64,000 bases of DNA from an uncultured Pseudomonadales bacterium (lineage in GTDB: Bacteria > Pseudomonadota > Gammaproteobacteria > Pseudomonadales > Azotimanducaceae): contig OY282430.1 in assembly GCA_958296025.1 (NCBI GenBank), positions 558,001-622,000 of the forward strand. The letters are read 5' to 3'. Below are positions 1 through 9,479 of this stretch, in pieces. A program made the translations under genes and the position numbers. The stretch's first letter is position 1; the number at the start of each line of letters is the position of its first letter. The notes under the pieces are model-generated. The model had not been told where the DNA came from. It saw only the letters and a program-made list of their open reading frames with translations, and did no database searches.

Positions 1-362
1 TGGGCGCCGGTGGCGGAGCCATAGACCGCCACTTTGTCCAAGCCCAGCGCGGAACGCAGGCCGATCATGGCCTCCACATAGGGTGCAAGGTCATGCACGT
101 CCCCAGTGATGGGATCCGAATCACCGAACCCAGGGGTGTCCGGCGCGATGGCCGTCAGTCGGCCGGCAAGGCGCTGCATCAGGGGTTCCATGAAGGCGGA
201 GCTGAGCGGTGAAGGATGCAGCAGGAAAAGGGGCGGGCCGCTGCCAGCCACTCGATAATGGATGTCGAGGGCATCGCCGCCAACAGCCAAACGGGCGCTG
301 GACTGGTGAATTGCGGCAGGCCCCGGCTGGCTTGACCGCGATGAAGTCGTTGGATTAACCAC
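1..362 (-). CDS. Alpha/beta hydrolase, partial (N-terminal part)
   Basis: The first 120 residues of an alpha/beta-hydrolase-fold enzyme are present; the rest lies off the left edge. I chose the GTG at 360-362 because AGGAAG lies about nine bases upstream. The strand-3 oxyanion region reads GPPLFLLHPSPLS and the following strand and loop read APDTPGFGDSDP, both typical of the family. At the nucleophile elbow, GSATGA has Ala where the family's G-x-S-x-G has Ser. Some relatives carry other residues at this position (HTG-type elbows), so it may be a divergent hydrolase or a non-classical lyase. It lies 55 bases downstream of the FAD-linked oxidase on the same strand, so the two are probably co-transcribed in a catabolic pathway. 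The substrate is unknown. Confidence 0.75.
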   Translation of the reverse strand, partial: MVNPTTSSRSSQPGPAAIHQSSARLAVGGDALDIHYRVAGSGPPLFLLHPSPLSSAFMEPLMQRLAGRLTAIAPDTPGFGDSDPITGDVHDLAPYVEAMIGLRSALGLDKVAVYGSATGA

Positions 363-417
363 TATCTGGCTTCCTGGTGGATTGGCTAGTGGCGAGGCAG
401 CCGGATTGGGCTGGTCT

Positions 418-2025
418 TCAATGCTTCCCGTCCGCGGATATCAGCGCGCCTGGATTGATGCGCCCTTCCGGGTCCAGTAATTTCTTTAATGCCCGCACCA
501 GTTGCCGCGGCGTTTCCCGCAAGCCTTCCTGGTAAGGATATCGCCGCCCAATCTGCAAGTGGGCCGCGCCGAACTCCTTGAACAAGCCCATGATCTCGGT
601 GCGCAGGCGCATCACCTCGGCCCGCGCTGCGCTGTTTTCAGGGAAGTCGTTCACCCGCTTCAACACCGCGTCATCGACGCTTTGCCGATGCAGGGCGTTG
701 AGCTGATCGGGCCAGTAAAAGACCGGCTCAATGACGAAGCAGTTCGTGTCCGCATAGGTGAACAGGGTGCCGTGCAGGATGTCGTGCTTGTCCAGAACAT
801 CCTGGTTGGTCGCGAACAGCGCCTCCACCGCTTCGTAGGCGGCGATGGCCTTGGAGTGCGGCAGCAGCCCATGCACCGGCAGCCATCTTTCCCCGGCCGG
901 GCCGATCATGGAGTTCAGCGGGCCGAAGGGGTTGGCCCTGGCGATCTTGGGGATGCTGTTCTCGATTTCCTTGCCGCCCTCTCGCGCACAGATGGCGCGG
1001 ATGCGCCTAGCAGCGGCGTCGGCGGCGGCTTGGCTGGCTTCATCGACCATGAAGTGCAGGGAGAAATCCACGTCCTTCATGAACCCCCGCCCGGCCATGG
1101 CCACCTTGACTCCCTCCTTCAAGCCCTTGACCAATCCGTCCTGCTGTTTCACCAGATCGCGCAGGGCTCGGATATCCTGCATGAGGGACTCCCGCTTCAT
1201 GCGCTGCGCCTGCATCACCGGGTCAAAGGCGAAGCAGGCTTCCGCCAAACCTTGCCGGGACACCGCGGAGATGGCTCGGATGAGGGGGCGGTGGCTGGCG
1301 AAGTCGAAACTCAGGTAGGCGCGGCCGGCGGCCGCTGGCAGCAGCTTCAAGGTCACCGCGGCCTTGATGCCCAAGGCCCCGGCGTCGCAGGTGAACAACC
1401 CCGTCAGGTCCGGCCCGTAGTGGCGAAAAAAGGGCATGGATTGGGCTTGCGCCCCGGCGCCCGTGTGCAGGACGTCCCCGTTGGCCAGCACGATCTCAAA
1501 GCCGATCACCGAATCGACGGCGCAGCCGTAGCGCCCGCTGCCCCAGAACAGGCTGTTCTGTGACAGGCTGCCGCCGACCGTGGCCTTGATGCCGGAAAGG
1601 GTGCCCCAATACGGGGTGCGCAGCCCCAAGGGTTCCAAGGCTTGGTGCAGCTTCGCCCAAGTGCAGCCGGCCTGCACGGTGGCGTACATGTCCTCCGCAT
1701 TGATTTCCACAACGGCGCCCATGGCCGCCATGTCCAGACACAGCGCCGACGCCTCTTTACACACATAGCCGCTGCTGTAGGACATGCCGCCGCCGCGCGG
1801 CACTAGCGCCAACCCATGCCGTCCGGCGAACCGCACCACTTCCACCAGATCGGCGGTGTTGCCGGGCCGCACCACCGCATGCACTGGGCAGGCGTCTCCC
1901 GAAACATCCTGCCCGTAAATCTCCCGCGACCGCGCATCCAGCAGCACGGCACCCTCACCTAGCCGCTCCGCCAAGACGTCGAAAGCGGAATCCTCAGGTT
2001 CCGCCGTGCAGTCCAAGCCGGCCAT
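418..2025 (-). CDS. FAD-binding oxidoreductase (GlcD / vanillyl-alcohol-oxidase-like)
   Basis: This 535-residue flavoprotein belongs to the FAD_binding_4 (PCMH fold) superfamily. Around residues 50-230 lie the FAD-binding segments: VVRPGNTADL, then PRGGGMSYSSG for the pyrophosphate-binding loop, then a glycine-rich stretch ending LFWGSGRYG. The C-terminal substrate/cap domain ends with LLDPEGRINPGAL, the usual FAD-linked-oxidase C-terminal signature. Such enzymes oxidise hydroxy acids or phenolic alcohols; the sequence does not tell me which. The start at 2025 is backed by GGGAGG seven bases upstream. It is followed on the same strand by the alpha/beta hydrolase, suggesting a two-gene degradation operon. 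No signal peptide is visible, so it is probably cytoplasmic or peripheral. Confidence 0.85.
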   Translation of the reverse strand: MAGLDCTAEPEDSAFDVLAERLGEGAVLLDARSREIYGQDVSGDACPVHAVVRPGNTADLVEVVRFAGRHGLALVPRGGGMSYSSGYVCKEASALCLDMAAMGAVVEINAEDMYATVQAGCTWAKLHQALEPLGLRTPYWGTLSGIKATVGGSLSQNSLFWGSGRYGCAVDSVIGFEIVLANGDVLHTGAGAQAQSMPFFRHYGPDLTGLFTCDAGALGIKAAVTLKLLPAAAGRAYLSFDFASHRPLIRAISAVSRQGLAEACFAFDPVMQAQRMKRESLMQDIRALRDLVKQQDGLVKGLKEGVKVAMAGRGFMKDVDFSLHFMVDEASQAAADAAARRIRAICAREGGKEIENSIPKIARANPFGPLNSMIGPAGERWLPVHGLLPHSKAIAAYEAVEALFATNQDVLDKHDILHGTLFTYADTNCFVIEPVFYWPDQLNALHRQSVDDAVLKRVNDFPENSAARAEVMRLRTEIMGLFKEFGAAHLQIGRRYPYQEGLRETPRQLVRALKKLLDPEGRINPGALISADGKH

Positions 2026-2319
2026 AAACGCCTCCCTTGCCGTTTTCAGTATCTATTGATGCATCAAAGGCCCAGATAAACCTCAGGCGCGGTTTCACCC
2101 ATAATACACCTCAGGGGCGTTTCCCATCCGTGGGGCATCAGCTGCTGTGCCGCGTCGCGAGCATTGTTCCCGGCCAAGGCGCTGCTCCCGTCAGCGGTGC
2201 TTGCCGCGGTCCTTCGACCAGGGTGCGGCGCCCGCTGGCGCTCATGGCCTCGATGTGGCATCTTCTTTGATGGGTGGGTTGGCGGTGTCGGCACTGGTGA
2301 AATTGGAAGGACGAAAGCC

Positions 2320-3126
2320 CTGAACGCTATTTCCACCATCGTAATTGCCATCTGCCTTGGTTGCGCCCCACAGTTGGCCTCGACCGACAGCGGCCGGCTG
2401 CATGGTCTTCTGGTTGGCGAGTACAACAACAACGAGCAGGTTTGGCAGCAGGGTTCGGACGGCGTTCCGGCCTATGCGCGGCGGCACTGGCGGTTTGAGC
2501 GAATGGATGGGGGGATGATTGGCTTGGCGGTGGCGCAGGGGCAGTCCGCTCCCGCCATTGGTTGGACGCTGGCGTTTACGGAGGGCGATCAGGGAATTCG
2601 GGCCGCTGTCTCCCGAGTTAACGGGGATGACATGGGTTGCCGTTACCGATGGGCGCCGCAAGAGGATGGCTTTGCCGGCGCGGCGGAGGATGCCGATGGT
2701 TGTCCTGACCCCTTGCCGGCCCATTGGCGCATTACGGCGACGCATCTGCTTGCCACCTATCGGCGGGAGGGCGGCGAACGCACTCATCAGGCCCGTCGCA
2801 CACAACCCTATGCGGGTTGGGTCAGCCTGCAGCGGCGGCGCATCGACCCGCAGGCGGGGGAGCACGACCACATTTTCCTGAAGGATTTGCGGTTGCACGA
2901 CGAGGGATTCATCTTGTCCATCAAAGACGGTGAGCAGCCCACCGGCTACGCGGTGGAGTTGGCCCGACTCACCTACCGAAGCACCCGAACGGCGGTGCTG
3001 AAACTGGGCGTCATCGACGAGGCCACCGGCAAGACCCTAAGCTACAGTTGGGCGGAGCCCCACACCAAGCGCATCGGCATCAACCTGCGCTGGGTTCAAG
3101 CCGGCTTGACCAGAGCGGACGACTAA
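2320..3126 (+). CDS. CpcT/CpeT-like chromophore-lyase-family lipoprotein
   Basis: The open frame runs from a TTG at 2164, but the protein-like part begins with a lipoprotein signal whose lipobox CLGC puts the acylated Cys at codon 2362-2364. No ATG/GTG/TTG sits just before it. I place the start at CTG 2320, seven or eight bases after GGAAGG; the true start is uncertain. The mature protein (about 250 residues) resembles the CpcT/CpeT fold: an N-terminal LLVGEYNNNEQVWQQ stretch, a central segment with Cys pairs around MGCRYRW and DGCPDP, and a C-terminal barrel half. In cyanobacteria this family attaches bilins to phycobiliproteins. Here, with no phycobiliprotein genes, it is more likely a periplasm-facing lipocalin-like binding protein. 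It diverges from the FAD-oxidase gene. Confidence 0.6.
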   Translation: MNAISTIVIAICLGCAPQLASTDSGRLHGLLVGEYNNNEQVWQQGSDGVPAYARRHWRFERMDGGMIGLAVAQGQSAPAIGWTLAFTEGDQGIRAAVSRVNGDDMGCRYRWAPQEDGFAGAAEDADGCPDPLPAHWRITATHLLATYRREGGERTHQARRTQPYAGWVSLQRRRIDPQAGEHDHIFLKDLRLHDEGFILSIKDGEQPTGYAVELARLTYRSTRTAVLKLGVIDEATGKTLSYSWAEPHTKRIGINLRWVQAGLTRADD

Positions 3127-3223
3127 CTCCACCGCCCCAACATCGTGCGTGCCGGGGGGGGGATGGCTTGCGCGGAATGGCTCAGCCTACCCAACTCTTT
3201 AGCTCCCTTGCCCCGGTCGTCAG

Positions 3224-6200
3224 CTACCACCAGTCGTCGGAGAACGCCGCCTCGAGTGAGTAGCCGCCCGTTGTGGATGAGGTGTACCCGCGGACCTCGA
3301 CGAAGTAGGTGCCTGCCTCCAAGTAGCGGTTGATTCGGAAATTGAGGCCGCGGCCGCCGTCGTCATTCCGAGTGATCGAACGGCCGTTGGGCCGATACAG
3401 GGTCCCCCAAGTATCCGTGCCTCCGGTGGTTTGCAACTCGACTATGGCCGCCTGTTGCAGAACGATGCGGAAGTAGTCTGAGTCCCCCGGTGATTCCAAT
3501 CTTCCGGGGGTGAATGAAGGGACAGCCACTGCGGTGGCTGTTTCGAGCGAGTCGCCATGATCGTCGGCGCCACCGCTGTTGCTGGGCATGACCCTGATGA
3601 GTGCGGCGGCCGAGCAGTTGTTGCTGGTGCGGGTCTCGTTGGGCAAGGCGTCCACGCAAGCGCCATAGTAGTGGACGCCGGCGCTAGACGGTGCCGTCAA
3701 GCTGACTGATTTTTCGCTGCTGGCGGATGCGGCCAACGCCTCCACCCGAGTGGTTCCCACTTCCTCGTCCTGCGATGAGATGACGGCGTCGGCGGAGCGA
3801 TGCCAACGCAACGTCGTGGCTGCGGCCTGGACGCCTCCTCGGTTGCGCACGACGGTGCGCAAGCCGAACGATGCGCCTGCCGCGGGGCTGCCGTTGTCCG
3901 CCCGGGGAACCCCGATCACCAAGTCCGGCTCATCCACAGGTGGCGAGGTATCGACGATTTGGTTGCCGACGCGCTCGAAAATCAGAAGCTCGTTCTCATC
4001 GGTAACGATATAGACATGTTTGCCGTCGGGACTCGAGGCCATGTTCCGAGGGATGAATTCCGGGATTTGGTTGTCGAAGCGGTCCGTCTCCGGGCTGGTG
4101 ATGTAGTCGGTGGGCGCAAGTTCGCCGAGTTCTTCGGACCCCGCCGCCGGCAGCCGATATTCAATACTGAACGCCCAGCCTCCGCAGAAAACGTCCGCAG
4201 CCGGCCGGCCATTCCGTATTGCGGAGAAATTGCAGTACCTGGCTTCGCTGAGCTCCAACATGAACCAAGGAGAGGCCTCGTGCGACAAGTCTGCCAAGAG
4301 CTGCGCGTTGTCCGGATCGCCATTCAATTGCAAGAGTACCGTGTCCCCATACCCACTGAATCCGAATAGGAAGCGTCCATCATCGCTTTCAACGAGAGTT
4401 CTTAAACCGAGTTGTAGTGGGGGTGGGGAAACTCGCGTCAGTTCGCCCGTTACGGCGTTGCGCTTGAAGGCGAGCCAAGGCGCATGGGCGTCTAACGCAT
4501 GGACATATTCGCCACTGTTCGACATCAACGCCTGCCCCAAGCCGGCGACCTCCAGGGATTGCACATGCCGCAGCACATCCGAGGATTCGAATGCAAAGAC
4601 CTCAATGCCGACGTCGCGCTCGATTGAATATAGAAACTGACCATCCGGGTCCATGAATACCGCATCACCACAGTACGAACCAGCATCGGCCATCGCGAAT
4701 GGGTCGCCGCGGAGTTTCTCGTGGTTTTCGCCGATGGGAGTGAATCGATGCCAAGCGCGGCAAGCTCGTGCGTACAACTTCGTTCGCCGAGCATCCCAGA
4801 TAAGCGCATTTGCTGCCGCCAGACCGTTTTCGATGACTTGAGCCGACCCAAGCGCACCGGTCGCAACGTTGCGCGGCAGCACATGTAGTCCCTGGTCCGA
4901 TTGCATGTACAGGGAGGTGCCCAGTTCGTTGAACGCCAAGCCGCCGAGGTCGTTGTTTCCCTGCTCGAAGCCGAGTTGGACTGGGCTCAAGCGGCCGGCA
5001 TATTTCAGCCACACCGGCGGCTCCGCCTCGTCCCATTGCAGCGTGAACCCACCTACTCCAATTTGGCCAAAAGTTCCCAGCCGCACCGTGTAGCGAACGC
5101 CCGGTTCGGCGTACAGCAAAATCTCAGTAGACCCTAGGCCAGGCTCTTCGCCGACATCCAGCAATCCGACGTAACTAATGGCGATGGGATCCAACCCACC
5201 GAACCCGTCGCCGCCGGCTTGGTATGCGGCAAGAACGGACGCGTCGTCCACCCAAAAGCGATACCAGCCAGCGGCGGGCGCTTCCCAAGTCCACCACAGG
5301 GATGAGTGGCCAAACCTGCCGACCCGTTCGCCGCGCTCCGTGGTGGCGAACTCGTTGCTGCCGCTGACGGTGCCGCTTGCTCCAACCAGCGAAGATGCGT
5401 TCGCCAAACTGTCGTTTTCGGGCGTTGGTCCCCAAGCCAAATTGTCCATCATTTCACTTTCGACGAAAGCCGCCAAATCGCCCATCGGAATGCCCGCGGC
5501 AATCCAGTACCGCCGCCCCGCTGCCGCGTTAAAAACAAACTCCGTGGATGTTAGATACGGGCCGGTTGCGCCGATCAGTAGGAGGTCTTCAAGATTGACT
5601 TCCTGCGCGCCAGCCGGGCCGGCAAAGGCCGTCACCTGCAAGTGCGTCTCCGCACCCTGGATCCGCCATGTGTAACGGCCGTCCTCCGGCGCCGTCCAAA
5701 CCCACCATTGGGTTCTGACGCCCGTTTCGTCAGGCTCGCCCGGTTCCACGGTCGTCGCGTTGCCGATTTCAAGGGAGACGGTGGAGGCCGCGCCTTCAAT
5801 CCCTTCGGCGTTCGCAAAGTGGTCGTTGCCGGATTCCCAACTGGCCTCGACCCAATTGAGTCGATAGCTGCGACCGCTGGCGAAGGCGTTTCGGGCGGCG
5901 ACGGCGATGAGGTACTCTTCGCCCGCTAGAGCTGGAAACCGCACGGATTGAAGGGGGCGGCCGGAAACCAACCGGAGGTCGGCGACCGTGCTTCCCGTGA
6001 AAGCGAGCACCAGGGACTCACCATGATCCGAACTAAACCGCCAACCGCCGCTGGTTGGCGCGGTCCAGCGGTGCCAAGTGGTTGCCGCCAGCGACCCAAA
6101 CAGTTCGCCGGGCTCCAAGGTTGCGCCCTGGTTGCTGCCCTCAACCGCGCCTTCGGCCCCAGTCAGCCTGACGGCTTGGCTGAAATCGTCGTTGGCCGGC

Positions 6201-9200
6201 CGCGGCCCATGCGACCAGTGCAGGGTAAGCGGCAAACCAGTGCCCGCGTGGCTCACCCGAACCCGGTAGGTCTCGCCTTGATCGGCGAAGAACGAAGCCC
6301 CCCCGACCTTGGACGCCACCGGCACCAGCCGGGCAATGTGGTCGCCTCGGAAGACATCGATTTTGATGTCGCCTGGTTCGTCGGACGCTGCGCCATACTG
6401 AACGCCGAACCGCACGAGCCCATCCGCCGGTGCCGTCCAGGCATACCAGAGCGAACCGACCGGGCGACCCATCGAGGCATCGAGTGTGGGTTCACCCGGC
6501 TCGGTCGTCGTCAGCCGCAGGTCCAACGCCAAGGCGCCGTTCCTGCCTTCGAGCAGGGTGGCCGCGGCAAAGCCGTCGTTTGCCGGATGTTCGGCAACGG
6601 CCGGCGACGCCGCGCCGTCGCTTCCGTTCATGCCAACGGATGCGGCAGCCCCCTCCGCATTCCAGGCGCTGGCCGTGAAGTAAAGGCGCACTGGCGCTGG
6701 CGCTGGTGCGTCATTGGCCACTCGAAAACTAACTTCCTGGCGTTCGCCGACGGCAATTTCACCCAGCGCGACCGGTGTATCCCAAGAGATGTCCGCCGGG
6801 GCGTTGGCGATGCCGTCTTCCCGGGTCCGGTTGAAGTTCGACACCTGCACGTTTTCGCAATGGGATGGGTCTTGCGCATCGCAGGCGAAATGCAACAGGG
6901 TTCCGGCCGCCACATAGCCATCCGCCGTCAGCGTTAGCGTCAGATTGTGCGGGCCAGCGCCCGTGAGGTTGCTTGCGTTCGCCTGGATGCGAAGCTGCGG
7001 GGTGGCCGGGCCACGAATCAGCGTCCAAGCCAAGGCGGCCCTGGGTGCGGCGCCGTGGATGCGCCGGGGCAGGATCTTCACCCGATAGGTTCCGGGCGGC
7101 GGATTCCGCAGGATGATCCACTCCACATTGTCCTTGCGGGAGGTCGAGGACCGTTCGCCACAGGCCGCGGAACCGCAGTCGCCATCCCGGTCCAGCCAGA
7201 GGTCCAGATCGTTCAGCACCGCCTGGCCGATGGTGTCCGTGGGCGGTTCGTCCCAAGTCATCACCAAGTCCAAGCGGCTGGTGTTGTCGGGAACCTCAAT
7301 GTCGTGGTGGGCGTACTCGCCGCCATCCAGGTTGGAGACAACGCCGCCGCTCACCCAGCCGTTCGGCTGGTTGCGGTTCAACACGCTGGTGCGGGCCGAA
7401 ACTTTGCCCAACCCGTATTGAACCTGCAGCGCCCCCGGCCCGTTGGAGTTGTCGGCCGGAAACCGGTTTGGGCCGTGCAGCCAAACATCGGGCTTGATGG
7501 CGCTGGCCATCAGCCGCGCCCTCGTCAGAGCCGGATGCTCCCGATGCGCTTGCACAGCGTCCATCAACAGCGCCGCCACGCCGGCCACCGAAGGGGCCGC
7601 CATGCTCGTTCCGTCGAGGCTTATGTATTTGCCCCGACTGCCCCTACCCTGGGCGGAGTGGATGTCCACTCCTGTAGCGACAATCTGCGGCGCCAGCCGC
7701 CCGTCCGCCGTGGGGCCGAGGCTGCTGAACGTGGCGAGGTAACCGCTGTCCCGCGCCGCGCCCACCGCCAAGGAGTTCTTGGCGGTGCCGTAGTTCGAGA
7801 AGCCGCGTACGTCTTCATTGGACTGCGCCACCACATATAGCTGGCGATGGCTCCACACGACGGAGTCGAGCTTGCGTTCATCAACGCCTCTGCTTTCGAA
7901 CACTTTGCCGGAGGCGGACAAGCTCATGTTCACGATCAGCGGCTTGGCGCGGGCGTTGCTCCAGCCCTCCTCGGCGCAGCTAGACGGTCGGGCGAGGAAG
8001 TCCATGGCGCGCAGAACACCTTCGCTTGTACCCCTCCCAAAGTGGTTGAGCACCTTGCCGAAGCGAATGTGCCGCACGCCGGGTGCCATGCCGGCATAAC
8101 GCGATTCGACATAACCGTTGCCGACGATGGTGCCGGTGACATGGGTGCCGTGCCCGCCTTCGTCCACCCACAAGTCCGCTTCATCGACTCGGGGCCCGAA
8201 GCTTATGAAGTTGGCACCGCAGATACTCTCTCGGTTCGTCGCAATGTCCAGGTGGTTGATGTTCAGCCCGCTGTCCATGACGGCGATGGGCACGGAAGCG
8301 CCGGCCGTGCCGGAGAACAGCCCCGGCGAGCCCTCATGGCGGCGCAGCGCATCGACCCCCATGGCCGGCACCGCGGTGTCATGGGTGGCCCGCACGACGC
8401 CGATGGGTTCAATGGCCAGCACGAAATCCTGGTTGACGATGGCGTCCAAGTCAGTGTTGGCGATGTGGGCGGCGTAGGCGCGGATGTCCGGGTCGAAGCG
8501 ACCGACCACGGCGCCCAGTTCCTCCAGCCGGCGCCGCCAGTGGCCCTGGGGATCATCCGTCATCAAGGTGATGAACACCGGCGTCCGTTCGTAGGTCGGG
8601 GCGGCCAGCGTTTCCTCGACAAAGCCCGCCGCGACCTTGCGCTCCTTGGGCACCGCGCCAAGCCCCGCCACTTCCGGCAACGCCGAGATCGCCTGCAGGC
8701 TGGCCGGGTCGCTCGGCAATTTGGCGCGAATCAAGTGTCCAGATGCGCCCAGCACCTCCACGCCAAGTTTTTCCAAGGCTGCCCTTGAGGCATCCGGCCC
8801 CGCATCGTGCGCCGCCCGAACCCAGCCGAAGGACCAGTCCCGTCCCGCCGCGGCGGCTTGGCGCACCAAGGCGGGAACGGCGTCGGGTTCATCCAGCCAT
8901 CCCAAGCTGTCGTCGATGCTCTCCCGTGGGCTGGTGTCGCTCTCCGGCATCGGCGTTGTGGCCATCTCGCCATCAACGGTGACGAACGAGTAGCCTTCAG
9001 GAGCCGAGGGGGCGAGTTCTTCCGTTGCGCTTTCGTAGGCTGCATCGGGGGAAGTCCCGCCTTGCGCCTCTACCGAGCGTGGCGGGCCGGAAACCGCTAC
9101 CGGTAAAACGCCACCGCTTTGCGCATCAATGCGAGTGATTGCGGCATCGAGCACCGCTTGCTGGGCCTGTTTCGTAGGTTGCGCCGGGCTGTCGGCGAGC

Positions 9201-9316
9201 CAAGCGAGGTAAGCGTAGCCAACCGCACCGACAAACAACGCGACCACTGCGCAGACGCCGATGCGTCGGCGCCTCGCTAGGCCGTCAGGGGAGTGGAAAT
9301 GGGGTCCAGCCTGCAT
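3224..9316 (-). CDS. Giant secreted/membrane-anchored subtilase (S8) with repeated beta domains
   Basis: A 2030-residue protein starting at ATG 9316, with GGAGG eight bases upstream. Residues about 17-42 form a positively charged signal or anchor segment. Residues 100-330 look like a propeptide. The catalytic domain spans about 340-620 with all three S8 residues: Asp348 (AVMDSG), His389 (GGHGTH) and Ser571 (GTSMAAP). Then follows a pro-protein-convertase-like beta domain, and four repeats of about 110 residues, each opening ND-F/S-A and containing W-W/A-P-G (around 930-1390). Next comes a beta-propeller-like stretch with DGKHVYIV-type blades (around 1400-1760), a CARDB domain (around 1770-1880) and a C-terminal PPC domain with GDSDYFRI. 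The gene stands alone between convergent and mobile DNA. Likely role: extracellular protein degradation or adhesion; substrate unknown. Confidence 0.9.
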   Translation of the reverse strand: MQAGPHFHSPDGLARRRRIGVCAVVALFVGAVGYAYLAWLADSPAQPTKQAQQAVLDAAITRIDAQSGGVLPVAVSGPPRSVEAQGGTSPDAAYESATEELAPSAPEGYSFVTVDGEMATTPMPESDTSPRESIDDSLGWLDEPDAVPALVRQAAAAGRDWSFGWVRAAHDAGPDASRAALEKLGVEVLGASGHLIRAKLPSDPASLQAISALPEVAGLGAVPKERKVAAGFVEETLAAPTYERTPVFITLMTDDPQGHWRRRLEELGAVVGRFDPDIRAYAAHIANTDLDAIVNQDFVLAIEPIGVVRATHDTAVPAMGVDALRRHEGSPGLFSGTAGASVPIAVMDSGLNINHLDIATNRESICGANFISFGPRVDEADLWVDEGGHGTHVTGTIVGNGYVESRYAGMAPGVRHIRFGKVLNHFGRGTSEGVLRAMDFLARPSSCAEEGWSNARAKPLIVNMSLSASGKVFESRGVDERKLDSVVWSHRQLYVVAQSNEDVRGFSNYGTAKNSLAVGAARDSGYLATFSSLGPTADGRLAPQIVATGVDIHSAQGRGSRGKYISLDGTSMAAPSVAGVAALLMDAVQAHREHPALTRARLMASAIKPDVWLHGPNRFPADNSNGPGALQVQYGLGKVSARTSVLNRNQPNGWVSGGVVSNLDGGEYAHHDIEVPDNTSRLDLVMTWDEPPTDTIGQAVLNDLDLWLDRDGDCGSAACGERSSTSRKDNVEWIILRNPPPGTYRVKILPRRIHGAAPRAALAWTLIRGPATPQLRIQANASNLTGAGPHNLTLTLTADGYVAAGTLLHFACDAQDPSHCENVQVSNFNRTREDGIANAPADISWDTPVALGEIAVGERQEVSFRVANDAPAPAPVRLYFTASAWNAEGAAASVGMNGSDGAASPAVAEHPANDGFAAATLLEGRNGALALDLRLTTTEPGEPTLDASMGRPVGSLWYAWTAPADGLVRFGVQYGAASDEPGDIKIDVFRGDHIARLVPVASKVGGASFFADQGETYRVRVSHAGTGLPLTLHWSHGPRPANDDFSQAVRLTGAEGAVEGSNQGATLEPGELFGSLAATTWHRWTAPTSGGWRFSSDHGESLVLAFTGSTVADLRLVSGRPLQSVRFPALAGEEYLIAVAARNAFASGRSYRLNWVEASWESGNDHFANAEGIEGAASTVSLEIGNATTVEPGEPDETGVRTQWWVWTAPEDGRYTWRIQGAETHLQVTAFAGPAGAQEVNLEDLLLIGATGPYLTSTEFVFNAAAGRRYWIAAGIPMGDLAAFVESEMMDNLAWGPTPENDSLANASSLVGASGTVSGSNEFATTERGERVGRFGHSSLWWTWEAPAAGWYRFWVDDASVLAAYQAGGDGFGGLDPIAISYVGLLDVGEEPGLGSTEILLYAEPGVRYTVRLGTFGQIGVGGFTLQWDEAEPPVWLKYAGRLSPVQLGFEQGNNDLGGLAFNELGTSLYMQSDQGLHVLPRNVATGALGSAQVIENGLAAANALIWDARRTKLYARACRAWHRFTPIGENHEKLRGDPFAMADAGSYCGDAVFMDPDGQFLYSIERDVGIEVFAFESSDVLRHVQSLEVAGLGQALMSNSGEYVHALDAHAPWLAFKRNAVTGELTRVSPPPLQLGLRTLVESDDGRFLFGFSGYGDTVLLQLNGDPDNAQLLADLSHEASPWFMLELSEARYCNFSAIRNGRPAADVFCGGWAFSIEYRLPAAGSEELGELAPTDYITSPETDRFDNQIPEFIPRNMASSPDGKHVYIVTDENELLIFERVGNQIVDTSPPVDEPDLVIGVPRADNGSPAAGASFGLRTVVRNRGGVQAAATTLRWHRSADAVISSQDEEVGTTRVEALAASASSEKSVSLTAPSSAGVHYYGACVDALPNETRTSNNCSAAALIRVMPSNSGGADDHGDSLETATAVAVPSFTPGRLESPGDSDYFRIVLQQAAIVELQTTGGTDTWGTLYRPNGRSITRNDDGGRGLNFRINRYLEAGTYFVEVRGYTSSTTGGYSLEAAFSDDWW

Positions 9317-9419
9317 CACAGGTCCCTCCTTCTCGATACGCTGCGGAATGGGAACACTAGGTGACGCCCGATGGCGAAGGTTTAACGATAAAGGCCATAC
9401 ATGACTTGTGTAGGAGTTT

Positions 9420-9445
9420 CTAGATTCAACTCACAAGTGCAACAC
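9420..9445. repeat. IS30 left terminal inverted repeat
   Basis: Begins CTAGATTCAAC and ends AAGTGCAACAC. It pairs with 10474-10499 when reverse-complemented, with two mismatches near the middle. Confidence 0.85.
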
Positions 9446-9479
9446 CTAGTTTGTTGGGCCAAGCGGGGTAACATCATCC

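Noticed and set aside
502..1563. Long plus-strand open frame of 353 codons
   Set aside because: It is a shadow of the FAD-linked oxidase on the minus strand and shows no protein motif.
3152..3163. G9 tract as a phase-variation site
   Set aside because: It lies between two convergent gene ends, where slippage would not change a reading frame.
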